Below, piece by piece: positions 37,556 to 46,882 of a stretch of DNA of 64,000 nucleotides (its first letter is position 1; each line of letters starts with the position of its first letter). A model generated the notes under the pieces. It had not been told where the DNA came from, ran no database searches, and was given only the letters and a program-made list of their open reading frames with translations. Origin of the DNA: Mucilaginibacter flavus (GTDB lineage Bacteria; Bacteroidota; Bacteroidia; Sphingobacteriales; Sphingobacteriaceae); contig NZ_JAUFPS010000041.1 of the NCBI RefSeq assembly GCF_030409315.1, forward strand, positions 372,001-436,000. Direction: 5' to 3'. The position numbers and the translations under genes were made by a program.

Positions 37556-37595
37556 TGTATCATTATCGTACACAGGTTGTTACACTTACGAACAC
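37556..37595 (+). promoter_or_regulatory. Paired operator (UAS) C before P12
   Basis: TGTATCATTATCGTACAC (37556-37573) and TGTTACACTTACGAACAC (37578-37595), start-to-start 22 bp; second site begins 72 bp before the GG of promoter C. Confidence 0.85.
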
Positions 37596-37646
37596 ATTCG
37601 TATTGTTTGTTGTTTTGTAATGTGTTGATTTTTAATATGTTGGTAG

Positions 37647-37664
37647 TTTGGTATAGCTTTTACA
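37647..37664 (+). promoter_or_regulatory. Sigma-54-like promoter C
   Basis: TTTGGTATAGCTTTTACA with GG at 37650-37651, 41 bp before the P12 ATG. TTAC stands where TTGC is expected, one substitution from the -12 consensus. Confidence 0.6.
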
Positions 37665-37690
37665 TTGTTCACCAAAATCTGCAGATTAAA

Positions 37691-40114
37691 ATGATCAAAA
37701 ATTATATAAAAATTGCCTGGCGTAACATCATCAGGCATAAAGCTTATTCGAGTATTAACATTGCTGGCCTTACCGTAGGCATAGCGGCCTGTTTGCTCAT
37801 TTTTGTGATTATCAAATTTGAATTGAGTTTTGATACCTTTCAACCCAATTACAAAAACGTATATCATATTGTAACGCAGGAAAAGCATGAAGCCGAGGTT
37901 ACCTATAATCCGGGCATTACCGTTCCGGCTACCGCGGCCTTAAGGCTCGATTTTCCGCAGGCCAAGGTGGCTGCCTTAAACAGTAGCTATGGCAGTCAGC
38001 TTACAGTGCCCGATGGTAACAACGCGGGTGGAACAAGCGACAAAAAGTTTACCGAAAATCTTGGTGTACTATTCATTGAGCCGCAGTTTTTTGACATATT
38101 CAGTTCAAAATGGCTGGCCGGCTCAGCATCGGTATTGGCTCAGCCCGATATGGTGGTTATTGATCAAAGCACAGCCACCAAGTATTTTGGCGACTGGAAA
38201 AATGCCATGGGCAAAATCCTTAAAATGGATAACGTAATGACGCTTAAAGTTGCCGGTATTATTGAGGATGCACCCGCTAATAGCGATTTTCCTTTTAAAG
38301 TAATGGTATCCTTTGTTAACTGGAAACAGCATGGTAAGGATTATAATTACAATGACCAATGGGGATCTACCGGTAGTAACCACCAGGTGTTCATGCTTTT
38401 TCCCAAAAATACAACCCAGGCTAATATTGACGGCCAGTTAGAGGCATTTTCAAGGAAACACTTTAAAAAAGGCATATCAGAAACCCATTTATTAGCCCAG
38501 CCTTTTGCCGATTTGCATTTTGATACCCGCTTTGGTAACCCGCTTGCAGATCATAGCACCAGCAAAGCTACTTTGCGCACGCTATCGTTCATCGCGTTGC
38601 TCATCATTTTTATGGCATCTATCAACTTTATTAACCTGTCAACGGCACAATCTGTAGGTCGGTCAAAAGAAGTGGGCATTCGCAAGGTATTAGGGAGTAC
38701 CCGCAAGCAATTAATTTTGCAGGTTATTGGCGAAACTACCCTGGTTGTGTTCTTCTCGGTATTGCTGGCGCTCATCGTAGCTAAATTTGCCATGCCCCAA
38801 TTAAAAAACATTGCCAATGTACCAGATAGTATAGGCTTGTTTACCACGGGTAACATGTTGTTCTTAGTGGTGGTTATGATTGTTGTGATTTTACTTTCAG
38901 GCATTTACCCATCGCTGGTTGTATCGGGCTTTAAACCTGTATTGGCGCTAAAAAATAAAATTACGGCGGCCTCAATAGGCGGTATTCCATTACGCAGGGC
39001 GTTGGTGGTGGGGCAGTTCGCTATTTCGCAATTGCTGATGATAGGAACCATCGTAGCGGTAAAACAAATGAATTTTGTTAACGAGGCCGATTTGGGTTTC
39101 AATAAAAACGCGGTACTGGTAATTCCTGGTTATACCGATAGTATCAGCATAGCCAAAATCACTTCATTTAAACAGCAATTATTAGCAAATTCCAATGTTA
39201 AAGAGGTGAGTTTCGCATCCGATCCACCATCATCAGAAAACAATTGGGCCACCAACTTTTTATTTGACAATTCAACTAAAGATCCCGGGTTTAATACTTT
39301 CCTTAAATTTGGCGATGCCGATTATTTTAAAACCTTTGGTTTACGGTTTGTAGCCGGCCAGGGATATGATGTAAGTGATACTGCTAAACAGGTAGTTGTA
39401 AACGAAACCTTTATTCATAAACTTGGCATCCAAAACGCCCAGGCCGCTATTGGCAAAAAAGTAAATTTAGGCGGCGGAAAAAGGTGGTTACCTATTGTTG
39501 GTGTGGTACAAGATTTTAAAACTAACTCGCTGCGCGAAACGGTAAAGCCTATAATCATTAGTCCGTCTAAAAAGCTTAGCGGAATAGTGGCCATCAAAAT
39601 CGAAACAAGGTCATTAAGTCAAACAGTTTCCCAGCTACAAAAAATGTGGGAGCAAACCTATCCCGAATATGCCTATAATGGTTATTTCCTTGACGACAAT
39701 ATCGCCAAATTCTACCAAACAGAAAATCAGATGGCCCTGGTTTATAAAATATTTGCCGGTACAGCCATTTTTATATCCTGCCTTGGCTTATATGGCCTGG
39801 TATCATTTATGGCCGTACAGCGTACGAAGGAGGTTGGCGTTCGCAAAGTATTGGGTGCATCGGTAAGCAGTATTGTATTCCTGTTTTCAAAAGAATTTAT
39901 GGTGTTGGTTGCCATATCGTTTGTGATAGCCATGCCCGCCGCCTGGTACATCATGACGGGCTGGCTGCAAAACTTTGCTTACCGGATTTCCATTAGCGCC
40001 TGGATTTTCCTGCTGGCAATAGCAACATCACTATTTATTGCCTGGGTAACCGTTGGCTACAAAGCAGTAAGGGCCGCGCTGGCTAACCCGGTTAAAAGCC
40101 TGCGTAGTGAGTAG
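37691..40114 (+). CDS. ABC permease P12 (double FtsX/MacB type, TAQ subgroup)
   Basis: 807 residues from the ATG at 37691 (MIKNYIKIAWRNIIRHK); an open frame back to 37577 runs through operator and promoter and is not coding. TM1 LTVGIAACLLIFVII followed by KFELSFDTFQ. First loop NLSTAQSVGRSKEVGIRKVL near 325, second KEVGVRKVLGASV near 711, preceded by LYGLVSFMAVQRT (Tyr in LxGL, shared with P13). A Gly-rich GGGKRW turn lies in the second periplasmic domain. Heads unit C. Tail NPVKSLRSE. Confidence 0.93.
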   Translation: MIKNYIKIAWRNIIRHKAYSSINIAGLTVGIAACLLIFVIIKFELSFDTFQPNYKNVYHIVTQEKHEAEVTYNPGITVPATAALRLDFPQAKVAALNSSYGSQLTVPDGNNAGGTSDKKFTENLGVLFIEPQFFDIFSSKWLAGSASVLAQPDMVVIDQSTATKYFGDWKNAMGKILKMDNVMTLKVAGIIEDAPANSDFPFKVMVSFVNWKQHGKDYNYNDQWGSTGSNHQVFMLFPKNTTQANIDGQLEAFSRKHFKKGISETHLLAQPFADLHFDTRFGNPLADHSTSKATLRTLSFIALLIIFMASINFINLSTAQSVGRSKEVGIRKVLGSTRKQLILQVIGETTLVVFFSVLLALIVAKFAMPQLKNIANVPDSIGLFTTGNMLFLVVVMIVVILLSGIYPSLVVSGFKPVLALKNKITAASIGGIPLRRALVVGQFAISQLLMIGTIVAVKQMNFVNEADLGFNKNAVLVIPGYTDSISIAKITSFKQQLLANSNVKEVSFASDPPSSENNWATNFLFDNSTKDPGFNTFLKFGDADYFKTFGLRFVAGQGYDVSDTAKQVVVNETFIHKLGIQNAQAAIGKKVNLGGGKRWLPIVGVVQDFKTNSLRETVKPIIISPSKKLSGIVAIKIETRSLSQTVSQLQKMWEQTYPEYAYNGYFLDDNIAKFYQTENQMALVYKIFAGTAIFISCLGLYGLVSFMAVQRTKEVGVRKVLGASVSSIVFLFSKEFMVLVAISFVIAMPAAWYIMTGWLQNFAYRISISAWIFLLAIATSLFIAWVTVGYKAVRAALANPVKSLRSE

Positions 40115-40200
40115 GCAGTTGTCAGTGGGCAGTTTGCAATTTATTTGCATGGCCCAACTTGCAGTACAAATGAACTAATGAACGAGTGAACGAATGAACC
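40115..40200. repeat. Family 6 and family 1 repeats before P13
   Basis: 40114-40140 has AGGCAGTTGTCAGTGGGCAG; 40168-40200 has ATGAACTAATGAACGAGTGA then ACGAATGAACC, ending 6 bp before the P13 start codon. Confidence 0.7.
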
Positions 40201-40206
40201 AAAAAG

Positions 40207-42585
40207 ATGATAAAAAACTATATTAAAATTGCCTGGAGAAATTTAAAGCGTAACAAGGCATATGCTTTTATAAGTGTTATAGGTTTGGCCTTGGGTATTG
40301 CCTGCGGCATACTCATTTTTACATTGATCACTTATCACTTAAGTTTTGATACCTTTCATAAAGACCCGGATAGGGTTTTTAGGCTGTATACCGAATGGCA
40401 TGATGATGGTATTGGTAAATCAAACGGAGTACCGCAGCCTTTGGGTAAAACCTTCAGAAATGATTTTGCATTGGGCGAAAAAACTGCCCGGGTAATCAAT
40501 TTTCGTAACCCTTTAATCACCATTACTAAAGGCAACGAGATCAAAAAATTTCAGGAGGAAGATGGCATCGCGTTTACCGAAACTCCCTATTTTGATATCT
40601 TAAATTTTCCGCTGGTAAAAGGGGATAAAAAAACGGTATTGGTAGCGCCTGGAGAAGCTATTATCACACAAAAAATGGCGCTGAAATATTTTGGTACTGA
40701 GGATGCTATTGGTAAAGTATTTCGCCTTGATAATAAAATCAATTTCACCATTACCGGGATTTTGAAGGATTTGCCGCCTAATACAGACCGCAGGCAGCAA
40801 ATTTATGTTTCGTACGGTAACATGGATGAATATACCGATAAACGTCGCGAGGAAAACTGGGGCGGCGTGTACAGCGGTAGCGAAGCATTTACAAAGCTGA
40901 AAACCGGCGTATCAAAAGAACAAGGTGAAAAAGCGCTTGCCGACATTGTTAAAAAGCATTATACAGGTAGGGATTTAAAGGTTTGGTTTTTTAAACTACA
41001 ACCGCTTAACGATATGCACTTTAACGCCGAGCTTGATGGCTATGCGGAAAAAAAATATCTGTGGGCTTTATTTTTTATCGGTCTGTTTTTGATTATCACA
41101 GCCTGCGTAAACTTTGTAAACCTGGCTACGGCACAGGCATTAAACCGTTCAAAAGAAGTTGGCATCCGCAAGGTGTTGGGCAGTTTGCCTTACCAGCTTT
41201 TTTGGCAGTTTATTGCCGAAACCGCTTTAATTACCATAGTTGCGGTGATATTTGCCATCGGTATATCGTACGTGGCATTGCCGGCCATTAACCATCTCTT
41301 TCAGTCGGAAATGGCTTTTGATAAGGGCGAATTATCTGTGTTTATTATTTTAATAGGCATTGTGGTCATTTTCTTATCAGGTTCATATCCGGGTTTGGTA
41401 TTGGCCAGGTTTCAGCCTATTATGGCGCTAAAAAGTAAATTATCGCAAAAACATGTTGGTGGGTTTTCATTACGTCGTATTTTGGTGGTAACACAATTTG
41501 CCATTTCGCAGGTGCTTATTATTGGCACTATCATTATCGTATCGCAATTGCATTATTCGCAAACGGCCGATCTTGGTTTTAAAAAGGATGGGATAGTTTT
41601 ATTGCCCGTGCCATCAAATGATAAGGCCAAACTAAGCACCATGAAAAACCGGTTGAATGAGGTTCAGGGTGTCGAAAAAGTTTCCTACTGTTACCGTGCG
41701 CCTGCATCGCAATCAAACAATACCACGGGCGTTAATTACGATCACCGCGCCGAAGACGAACACTGGGGCATCAATACCAAAACTGCCGATGCGGATTACC
41801 TCGCCACCTTCGGTCTTAAATTGGTTGCCGGTCGCAATTTTTTTCCGGCCGATACCACTCGGGAGTTTGTGGTTAACGAAACCTTTGTAAAAAAACTGCA
41901 TCTGAAACCGCAGGACGTTATCGGTAAAACCCTGTCAATAAATGGTAAACATACCACAGCGCCAATAGTAGGCGTGGTAAAGGATTTTTACAATTACTCT
42001 TTCCATACCGAAATTTCGCCGGTATGTATGATGCCAAATTATGATGGTTACTCAACGGTGGCTATTAAAATTAATATGCGTAATGCTAAAGCGTCTTTAG
42101 CATCATTTGAAAAAATCTGGAATGAAACCTTCCCCGAGGAATTTTACTCTTACGAATTTTTAGACGATTCGATCAAGAAGTTTTACCAGATGGATACCAT
42201 TCTGTTAACGCTGATAGAAGCATTTGCAGGTATTGCCATTGTGATAGGCTGCCTTGGTTTATACGGCCTGGTATCGTTTATGGCTGTGCGCAAAACCAAA
42301 GAGATTGGCGTACGCAAAGTGCTTGGCGCCGAAATCAAGAATATCTTGTGGTTGTTTGGCAAGGAGTTTACCTTTTTACTGCTCATCGCTTTTGTGATAG
42401 CCGCTCCATTGGCCTGGTGGGCAATGCATAATTATTTAAAGGATTTTCAATACCGCATAACCATCGGTCCGGTTATTTTCCTGGAGTCCATTTTATTAAC
42501 GTTCATCATCGCCACAATAACAGTAGGTTATCGCTCGGTACTGGCATCATTGGCCAACCCGGTGAAAAGTTTGCGGTCAGAATAG
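40207..42585 (+). CDS. ABC permease P13 (double FtsX/MacB type, TAQ subgroup)
   Basis: 792 residues. TM1 IGLALGIACGILIFTLI followed by TYHLSFDTFH, the same entry motif as P11. First loop NLATAQALNRSKEVGIRKVL near 315, second KEIGVRKVLGAEI near 697, preceded by LYGLVSFMAVRKT as in P12. The final TM pair differs from the others (GPVIFLESILLTFIIATITV). Tail NPVKSLRSE. Second gene of unit C; downstream gap of 110 bp has repeats only. Confidence 0.93.
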   Translation: MIKNYIKIAWRNLKRNKAYAFISVIGLALGIACGILIFTLITYHLSFDTFHKDPDRVFRLYTEWHDDGIGKSNGVPQPLGKTFRNDFALGEKTARVINFRNPLITITKGNEIKKFQEEDGIAFTETPYFDILNFPLVKGDKKTVLVAPGEAIITQKMALKYFGTEDAIGKVFRLDNKINFTITGILKDLPPNTDRRQQIYVSYGNMDEYTDKRREENWGGVYSGSEAFTKLKTGVSKEQGEKALADIVKKHYTGRDLKVWFFKLQPLNDMHFNAELDGYAEKKYLWALFFIGLFLIITACVNFVNLATAQALNRSKEVGIRKVLGSLPYQLFWQFIAETALITIVAVIFAIGISYVALPAINHLFQSEMAFDKGELSVFIILIGIVVIFLSGSYPGLVLARFQPIMALKSKLSQKHVGGFSLRRILVVTQFAISQVLIIGTIIIVSQLHYSQTADLGFKKDGIVLLPVPSNDKAKLSTMKNRLNEVQGVEKVSYCYRAPASQSNNTTGVNYDHRAEDEHWGINTKTADADYLATFGLKLVAGRNFFPADTTREFVVNETFVKKLHLKPQDVIGKTLSINGKHTTAPIVGVVKDFYNYSFHTEISPVCMMPNYDGYSTVAIKINMRNAKASLASFEKIWNETFPEEFYSYEFLDDSIKKFYQMDTILLTLIEAFAGIAIVIGCLGLYGLVSFMAVRKTKEIGVRKVLGAEIKNILWLFGKEFTFLLLIAFVIAAPLAWWAMHNYLKDFQYRITIGPVIFLESILLTFIIATITVGYRSVLASLANPVKSLRSE

Positions 42586-42692
42586 TCATTGGGTCATTTG
42601 CTTCGCGTCATTGAGTCATTTTTTTGGACGTAGAGCCTCTCATTTGTGGACTTTAATTTAGGGTTTAGAAATTAAAACTTAGAGTTTGAAAC
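42586..42692. repeat. Family 2 arm and family 5 tandem before P14
   Basis: 42586-42622 has TCATTGGGTCATTTGCTTCG then CGTCATTGAGTCATT without a second arm; 42650-42690 has TTTAATTTAGGGTTTAG, AAATTAAAACTTAGAGTTTG, ending a few bases before the P14 start. Confidence 0.7.
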
Positions 42693-42695
42693 ATT

Positions 42696-45080
42696 ATGAT
42701 AAAAAACTATTTCAAAATCGCTTTGCGAAACCTGTGGAAGCATAAGGTGTTTTCGCTTATTAATATAACAGGCCTATCCATAGGGATAACGGCCTGTTTT
42801 TTTATTTTTATGTACGTGGGTTTTGAGCTGAGTTATGATAAATTTCATAGCAAGGCCGATAGGATTTATCGTCTGGTGACAGATATTAAAACGCCTACAG
42901 AGACGATCAATACCGGTGTAACAGCCTGGCCCTTCGCGCCTAATATTAAAGCCGATTTTCCGGAGGTGGAGTCATTTGTACGGGTAAGCGGTGGTAGCTT
43001 TTTGGTTAAAAAAGGTAACGTAAAATTCCAGGAGGAGAAATCGGCCTTTGCCGATTCGAGCTTTTTTAAAGTGTTTGATTTCAAGCTGATTAAAGGCGAT
43101 CCTAAAACCGCCTTATCCGAAATAGCGACCATTGTATTTACAGAAAGCGCGGCAAAAAAATACTTTGGTAATGCCGACCCAATTGGCCAAACTGTTTTAC
43201 TGACCGGCGATGCCATACCCGCCAAAGTAACCGGAGTAATGCAGGATATGCCCGAAAACTCGCAGATTAAGGCTGATATGCTTATTTCGATGGTATCGCT
43301 CACGCAAAAGTTCAACAAAGACCTGGATAAATCATGGGGCAATTTTGGGGCATCAAGCTATTTACTGCTTAAACCCGGCACCGATCCTAAAAGGTTGGAA
43401 GCCCGGTTACCCGCTTTTTTAGAACGCCGAAATGGTGACGAAGAGCGTAAAATGCACATGTCGTACAAATTATTTCTGGAGCCTTTAAAGTGGGTTTATT
43501 TGCATTCAAAACGCGATGCGCAGGGAGGATCTGGCAGTATTACCAATGTTTATATTTTTAGTATAGTTGCCGTTTTTATTTTGCTGATAGCCTGCATCAA
43601 CTTTGTTAACCTTACCACAGCCCGCTCTGTTGAACGCGCCAAGGAAGTTGGTATCCGTAAAGTGGTTGGTGCCGAAAAATCGCAATTGGCCAGCCAGTTC
43701 ATTGGCGAATCGGTGGTGCTGTGTTTAATCGCTTTTGTGTTTACCATTATTCTCTCCGTTTTGCTGTTGCCTTTATTTAATCAATTGGCGGGTAAAACTA
43801 TCAGTACAGGAATATTCAGTAACTGGTATTATGTGCTTATTCTTTTTTGTACAGCGGTGGCCATTGGTTTTATAGCCGGTATTTATCCTGCACTGGTGTT
43901 ATCATCATATATGCCGGTGTCGGTATTAAAAGGACGTTTTGCCAGCAGTAATAAAGGCAATACGTTGCGCAAAACCCTGGTTATCGCGCAATTTAGTATT
44001 TCAATATTTTTGATCATCGGCACCATTATGGTGTACAGCCAAATGAGCTTTATGCAAAACCGCGATCTGGGTTTTAGTAAAGACCAGATGCTTGTTTTGG
44101 ATACCAATGGCGATCCCGCCGGTAATGCCCTTAAAGAGGCGCTTGCTTCCGTTCCGGGTGTAAAATCTACGGCGATGTCATCAAGTGTGCCCGGTGGCGG
44201 TAACCCTGGTGCATACTCAGAGATAGAGAACAAAAAAGGCGATCTGCAGATTGCCAACCTTGATCTGTATTTTGTAGATTGGGATTATGTAAACCAGTTT
44301 AAAATCAAGATGGTTGCCGGCCGTTCTTTTTCCCGTGAGTTTGGTACCGACACCGCCCAGGCTATGTTATTAAATGAGGCGGCGGTTAAGTTATTTGGGT
44401 ACAGTTCGCCACAGCAGGCTATTGGCAGGCGTTTTAAACAATGGGGCCGCGAGGGTAAAATAGTAGGGGTGATGAAGGATTTTCATTTCCGTTCGTTACA
44501 GGAAGTTATTAAGCCCTTAAGTATGCGCATCGAACTGAAAAATATTCAGCTCATTTCCGTAAAAATGTCAACCCAAAATACAGCTTCAACATTGGCCGCC
44601 ATAGAAAATAAATGGAAGGTGCTGATACCCAACAGACCGTTTAGCTATTACTTTTTAGATGAATTTTTTGACCGGCAATACCGCGCGGAGCAGCGCTTTG
44701 GCAAACTGTTTCTCAATTTTGCGGTATTGGCCATATTTATTTCCTGCCTTGGTTTGTTAGGCCTGGCATCCTATAGCACATTGCAGCGTACCCGCGAGAT
44801 AGGTATCCGCAAGGTATTGGGCGCGACTGTCCCCGGTATTGTTAACTTACTTTCGCGCGACTTTTTGATATTGGTAGTCATATCTTTTTTTATCGCATCG
44901 CCGCTGGCCTGGTGGTTTATGCATAGCTGGCTTAAGGATTTCGCGTACCGTATTGACATAAGTCCCTGGATATTTGTAGGGGCTGGTGTTTTAGCGACAG
45001 TGATTGCCCTTGGTACTATCAGTTTCCAGGCTATACGCGCCGCTATGAGTAACCCGGTTAAAAGCCTCAGAAGCGAATGA
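42696..45080 (+). CDS. ABC permease P14 (double FtsX/MacB type)
   Basis: 794 residues. N-terminus MIKNYFKIALRNLWKHK, TM1 LSIGITACFFIFMYVGF. Reverts to the TAR form: NLTTARSVERAKEVGIRKVV near 314, second loop REIGIRKVLGATV near 698. So it is not a member of the neighbouring P9-P13 subgroup. A Gly/Pro-rich turn (SSVPGGGNPG) lies early in the second periplasmic domain, similar in position to SSVPGNNGG of P7. Tail NPVKSLRSE. Last gene of unit C, followed by a strong terminator. Confidence 0.93.
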   Translation: MIKNYFKIALRNLWKHKVFSLINITGLSIGITACFFIFMYVGFELSYDKFHSKADRIYRLVTDIKTPTETINTGVTAWPFAPNIKADFPEVESFVRVSGGSFLVKKGNVKFQEEKSAFADSSFFKVFDFKLIKGDPKTALSEIATIVFTESAAKKYFGNADPIGQTVLLTGDAIPAKVTGVMQDMPENSQIKADMLISMVSLTQKFNKDLDKSWGNFGASSYLLLKPGTDPKRLEARLPAFLERRNGDEERKMHMSYKLFLEPLKWVYLHSKRDAQGGSGSITNVYIFSIVAVFILLIACINFVNLTTARSVERAKEVGIRKVVGAEKSQLASQFIGESVVLCLIAFVFTIILSVLLLPLFNQLAGKTISTGIFSNWYYVLILFCTAVAIGFIAGIYPALVLSSYMPVSVLKGRFASSNKGNTLRKTLVIAQFSISIFLIIGTIMVYSQMSFMQNRDLGFSKDQMLVLDTNGDPAGNALKEALASVPGVKSTAMSSSVPGGGNPGAYSEIENKKGDLQIANLDLYFVDWDYVNQFKIKMVAGRSFSREFGTDTAQAMLLNEAAVKLFGYSSPQQAIGRRFKQWGREGKIVGVMKDFHFRSLQEVIKPLSMRIELKNIQLISVKMSTQNTASTLAAIENKWKVLIPNRPFSYYFLDEFFDRQYRAEQRFGKLFLNFAVLAIFISCLGLLGLASYSTLQRTREIGIRKVLGATVPGIVNLLSRDFLILVVISFFIASPLAWWFMHSWLKDFAYRIDISPWIFVGAGVLATVIALGTISFQAIRAAMSNPVKSLRSE

Positions 45081-45090
45081 AGGTAGAGGC

Positions 45091-45116
45091 AAGAAATTAG
45101 AGTCAGGAATCAAGAG
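45091..45116. repeat. Single family 4 arm at the end of unit C
   Basis: AAGAAATTAGAGTCAGGAAT then CAAGAG, a degenerate AGAATCA-type arm directly before the terminator; no matching second arm found. Confidence 0.6.
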
Positions 45117-45155
45117 AAAAAGGCCGGGTGTAATATCAATCACCCGGCCTTTTTT
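45117..45155 (+). terminator. Strong terminator after P14
   Basis: AAAAAGGCCGGGTG (45117-45130) pairs perfectly with CACCCGGCCTTTTT (45141-45154), followed by T. The region 45156-45344 beyond it holds nothing I can identify. Confidence 0.92.
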
Positions 45156-45367
45156 GTTGGGTATTACATAGCCTTTATGGCTGTTTTCGGATTGATTATT
45201 TTATATATTCTTAGCGTTACAACGAAACAATAATTCAATTATTCATTATCTTTAAAAAGATAAGTTGTGAGGTGAAAATTCATAATGGTTAGAATTTGTA
45301 TATCTGCACATTGCAGAATTTACGCCTAAATCAAGGGCTATTTGTGTATCAGACGCTGTGTTTTTTG

Positions 45368-45407
45368 TGTATCATAACCGGACACTTGCTGTAACAGAAG
45401 CGTACGC
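45368..45407 (+). promoter_or_regulatory. Paired operator (UAS) D before the adaptor gene
   Basis: TGTATCATAACCGGACAC (45368-45385) and TGTAACAGAAGCGTACGC (45390-45407), start-to-start 22 bp; second site begins 70 bp before the GG of promoter D. A degenerate third copy, TGTATCAGACGCTGTGTT, lies 23 bp upstream at 45345-45362. Confidence 0.85.
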
Positions 45408-45456
45408 CTTAAATATCTATTGTGGTATTAAGTTATTGAAATACAGTATTTTAATT

Positions 45457-45475
45457 TGTGGCATGTGTTTTTGTA
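45457..45475 (+). promoter_or_regulatory. Sigma-54-like promoter D
   Basis: TGTGGCATGTGTTTTTGTA with GG at 45460-45461. TGGCAT is the closest match to the -24 consensus in the window; TTTTTG lies at -12 with the G one base displaced. The adaptor start codon is 44 bp downstream of the GG. Confidence 0.6.
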
Positions 45476-45503
45476 ATCACTATTCAAAATATATCAAACT
45501 ACA

Positions 45504-46757
45504 GTGGACAGAAAAATTGAAAAAAAGACCTGGAACAGCAAACGAATACTTACTATAGCTGGTATTACAGGCATTATTTTATTGATTGGAGGGGTTATTT
45601 ACGCCACATCTGGTAAAAGTAAATTAGATGTTGATACCGAACGTATAACTATAAGCACTATCACCAAAGGCCCTTTCCAGGAAAATATCCCGGTTAATGG
45701 TACCGTAATGCCGCTTACCACTATTTTCCTTGATGCATCTGAAGGCGGCGTTGTTGAAGAAAAATATGTTGAAGATGGCGCTACCCTGAAAAAAGGTGAC
45801 CCTATATTAAGAATGTCAAATACGGATTTGGAATTAACTTTAGCAAACCAGGAGACAGCAGTTTACGGTCAGCAAACACAAATGCAGATATCACATAACA
45901 ACGCGTCGCAAAGTACCATTGCCAAATTGAATACCATGGCCGATGTTGATAATGCTTACAAAGAAGCCAAACGCATTTATGATCTGGATAAAAGATTGCT
46001 TGACCAAAAGGCGATAGGCTTACAGGAATATCAATCGGCTAAAAATACCTATGATTACCAGGTAAGCCGCCGCAAGCTGGCTACCCAAATACTTACCCAG
46101 GATACTTCGCTGGTAAAACAACAGGATGCGCAATCAAAAGAGCAGTATGCACAAATGAGAAGCGCGCTTGAGTTAATGCAGAAAAAAGTTGCTCTTTTAA
46201 CTTTGCGTGCTCCTATTGACGGCCAGCTTACCAATATGGACGCCGAAGTAGGGCAAAGCAAAAATAAAGGCGAACACTTAGGCCAGATAGATGTACAATC
46301 GGGCTTTAAAGTAAGGGTTGATATTGATGAGCATTACCTGTCCCGCGTATTCCCCGGCTTGAAAGGTAACTTTCAATTTGCCGATAAAACCTATAACCTG
46401 GTTATAAAAAAGGTGTTTACCATTATTACCGCGGGCCGTTTCCAGGTAGACATGCAATTTGTGGGCACGGTGCCACAAGGCATCCGCAAAGGGCAAACGT
46501 TACAGGTAACCTTAGCGTTAAGCGATCAGATCACCGCGGTTTTGGTACCTAAAGGAGGCTTCTATCAGCAAACAGGCGGTAACTGGATATTTAAAGTAAG
46601 TGAAGACGGTAAAAAAGCTTACAAGGTTAACATACAACTTGGTCGCCAAAGTCCTGATTATTATGTAGTAACAGATGGTTTGCAGCCTGGCGATAAGGTA
46701 ATTACCTCAAGCTATGAAACCTATGGTGATATACAGGAACTGGTGCTCAAAAAGTAG
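45504..46757 (+). CDS. HlyD/AcrA-type periplasmic adaptor (MacA-like)
   Basis: Membrane-fusion protein of 417 residues linking an inner-membrane permease to the outer-membrane channel. One N-terminal helix (about 16-34, TIAGITGIILLIGGVIYAT) anchors it. Two lipoyl half-motifs lie around 60-100 (EGGVVEEKYVEDGATLKKGD) and 225-245 (LRAPIDGQLTNMDAEVGQ), flanking a long coiled-coil hairpin (about 105-220) rich in Gln, Lys and Ala. A beta-barrel domain and C-terminal domain ending GDIQELVLKK follow. I chose the GTG at 45504 (MDRKIEKKTWNSKR) because it gives the usual short basic cytoplasmic tail. It is the only adaptor gene among 16 permeases. Heads unit D. Confidence 0.93.
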   Translation: MDRKIEKKTWNSKRILTIAGITGIILLIGGVIYATSGKSKLDVDTERITISTITKGPFQENIPVNGTVMPLTTIFLDASEGGVVEEKYVEDGATLKKGDPILRMSNTDLELTLANQETAVYGQQTQMQISHNNASQSTIAKLNTMADVDNAYKEAKRIYDLDKRLLDQKAIGLQEYQSAKNTYDYQVSRRKLATQILTQDTSLVKQQDAQSKEQYAQMRSALELMQKKVALLTLRAPIDGQLTNMDAEVGQSKNKGEHLGQIDVQSGFKVRVDIDEHYLSRVFPGLKGNFQFADKTYNLVIKKVFTIITAGRFQVDMQFVGTVPQGIRKGQTLQVTLALSDQITAVLVPKGGFYQQTGGNWIFKVSEDGKKAYKVNIQLGRQSPDYYVVTDGLQPGDKVITSSYETYGDIQELVLKK

Positions 46758-46847
46758 CTAAGCTACTGCAACGAAACACTGACAGTGAGCGTCTTATAAA
46801 CAGAAATTGATTAAATAAATAAAAATATAAAACCAAATCAAAAAACA

Positions 46848-46877
46848 GAACCAATTGTAAAAGGCTGGTTCAGGAGG
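46848..46877 (+). promoter_or_regulatory. Strong Shine-Dalgarno next to a small hairpin, before ATPase 1
   Basis: AGGAGG at 46872-46877 sits 5 bases before the ATG at 46883, unlike the A/T-rich leaders of the other genes here. It abuts a hairpin GAACCA (46848-46853) / TGGTTC (46866-46871). The setting suggests special control of ATPase 1 translation. Confidence 0.6.
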
Positions 46878-46882
46878 GGCAA

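Noticed and set aside
37577..37690. N-terminal extension of P12
   Set aside because: It covers operator and promoter C; the family start motif MIKNYIKIAWRN begins at 37691.
45358..45558. 66-codon ORF upstream of the adaptor gene
   Set aside because: It overlaps operator D, promoter D and the adaptor start in another frame, with no domain or leader features.
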